From: Faecalibacter rhinopitheci
Lineage (GTDB): Bacteria > Bacteroidota > Bacteroidia > Flavobacteriales > Weeksellaceae
Direction: 5' to 3'
DNA length: 64,000 bases
Assembly (NCBI RefSeq): GCF_015234135.1
Contig: NZ_JADGIK010000001.1
Location: 372,001-436,000, forward strand
Under the pieces are notes generated by a model, which was not told the DNA's origin, ran no database searches, and was given only the letters and a program-made list of their open reading frames with translations. Shown here in pieces: positions 63,410 to 64,000 of this stretch. How positions within the stretch are numbered: position 1 is the stretch's first letter; every line of letters starts with the position of its first letter. The position numbers and the translations under genes were made by a program.

Positions 63410-64000
63410 TAGAATCTTTACTATCTACTAAGACTTTTGGTGTACGCTCTTTCGAGAAATCTAAAATCGCTTTTATATTTGCAAAGACCTCTCTGAATTT
63501 ATTTTTGGAAAGGTCTTTATATTTTTCACGATCTGCATTATATCCTACACAATCTACACCCATTATCTTTCCTAAAAATGTTGCTCTAGTAAGGTGAAAA
63601 TTCTGAGTAATGTATACCACTTTATCAAACTGAAATATATTTTTTAAACGATAAACTGAACTGTACGTATCTAATCCTCCTGTGTCTAAATAAGTATGTT
63701 CAATCGGTACACCTTCATCTAAGATGTACTTTTCCATAACATCTATTTCATTAAAATTTTCATTTAATCTTTCTCCTGATAAGACGATAATGTCTATTTT
63801 ACCATTATAATAAAGGTCTAATGCAGTATCTAATCTATCTTTCAAATATTCACCAGGTGACCCATTAGGATTTAACTTTGCACCAAATACAACACCTACT
63901 CTATAGCGTGCAGGCAGCTTAAATTTATCTTGGTAAATATATTTAGAAGTAAAAAATTGAACGCCACCGGCAAAAAGAAATATACTTAATACTCCCAATA
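63402..64000 (-). CDS. SanA/YdcF-family DUF218 protein, 5' end outside the window
   Basis: The C-terminal ~198 residues of a membrane-anchored DUF218 protein of the SanA/ElyC/YdcF group. It begins with the end of a membrane helix (GVLSIFLFAGGVQFF), then RYRVGVVFGAKLNPNGSPGEYLKDRLDTALDLYYNG, IIVLSGE, DTYSSVYRLKNIF and VYITQNFHLTRATFLG. SanA-like proteins affect envelope barrier function. The open frame runs to the last bases of the window, so the true start probably lies beyond it. Overlaps the RsmI-like gene by 8 bases at the 3' ends. Confidence 0.88.
   Translation of the reverse strand, partial: LGVLSIFLFAGGVQFFTSKYIYQDKFKLPARYRVGVVFGAKLNPNGSPGEYLKDRLDTALDLYYNGKIDIIVLSGERLNENFNEIDVMEKYILDEGVPIEHTYLDTGGLDTYSSVYRLKNIFQFDKVVYITQNFHLTRATFLGKIMGVDCVGYNADREKYKDLSKNKFREVFANIKAILDFSKERTPKVLVDSKDSIN

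Overview
The window reads as chromosomal DNA of a low-GC member of the Bacteroidota, class Flavobacteriia, most likely the Weeksellaceae/Chryseobacterium side of the order. The evidence is the AT-rich sequence, the gene families typical of that group (S46 and S9 peptidases, DUF4230, DUF4294, the udk-divIC-mutA gene order, MATE, FUSC, phosphate-selective-type porin), the near absence of Shine-Dalgarno sequences, and about twenty exact copies of the Bacteroidota -7 promoter element TAnnTTTG just upstream of genes. Species assignment is an inference; no rRNA or tRNA gene was found.

Layout. 1-9.5 kb: an IMPACT-family protein, an acyltransferase, a porin, a YqiA-like esterase, a large S9 peptidase, a periplasmic class II cyclic-nucleotide phosphodiesterase-like MBL protein and an Old Yellow Enzyme with a palindromic candidate operator. 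9.5-15.5 kb (minus strand): SRPBCC protein, lpxK-purine nucleoside phosphorylase, and a GNAT-M14 carboxypeptidase-thioredoxin-like-DUF4230 operon. 15.6-23.2 kb: zinc metallopeptidase, acyl-CoA ligase, small acidic protein, MATE pump, nitronate monooxygenase-like enzyme, TesB thioesterase, DUF4126. 23.5-27 kb: operon udk-divIC-methylmalonyl-CoA mutase small subunit-methyltransferase, lacking the expected mutase large subunit. 27-34 kb: FUSC protein, ABC exporter, lipoprotein and ABC-F protein.

34-41.2 kb is the most unusual part. It holds a ~1240-residue lipoprotein that joins a calcineurin-like phosphoesterase, a region resembling an atypical kinase and an outer-membrane barrel. Divergent from it, 24 bp away, is an HD-domain plus Pycsar-type transmembrane effector gene broken by a one-base frameshift. 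Next comes a large GAF-domain protein. No nucleotide cyclase is encoded nearby, so this is not a complete known Pycsar system.

41.3-50.5 kb: tsaC-yaaA, an M42 peptidase, DUF4294, the glycolytic pair pfkA-gap, an ECF-type sigma factor followed by an otherwise unlisted 42-codon ORF, PepD and an M28 peptidase. 50.6-60.5 kb: amino-acid permease, aspS, a small outer-membrane protein, a dihaem cytochrome lipoprotein, haem oxygenase, an S46 dipeptidyl-peptidase of DPP7 type, apt, a YbgC-like thioesterase and a small protein. 60.8-64 kb: dnaA (TTG start) with an AT-rich upstream region, a low-molecular-weight tyrosine phosphatase, an RsmI-like methyltransferase and a SanA-like protein cut by the window end.

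Most of the window is ordinary core genome with tight operons and clear intrinsic terminators. No insertion sequence, prophage, CRISPR array or integrase was seen. Several starts were moved to internal codons because the -7 promoter element lies inside the longest reading frame.
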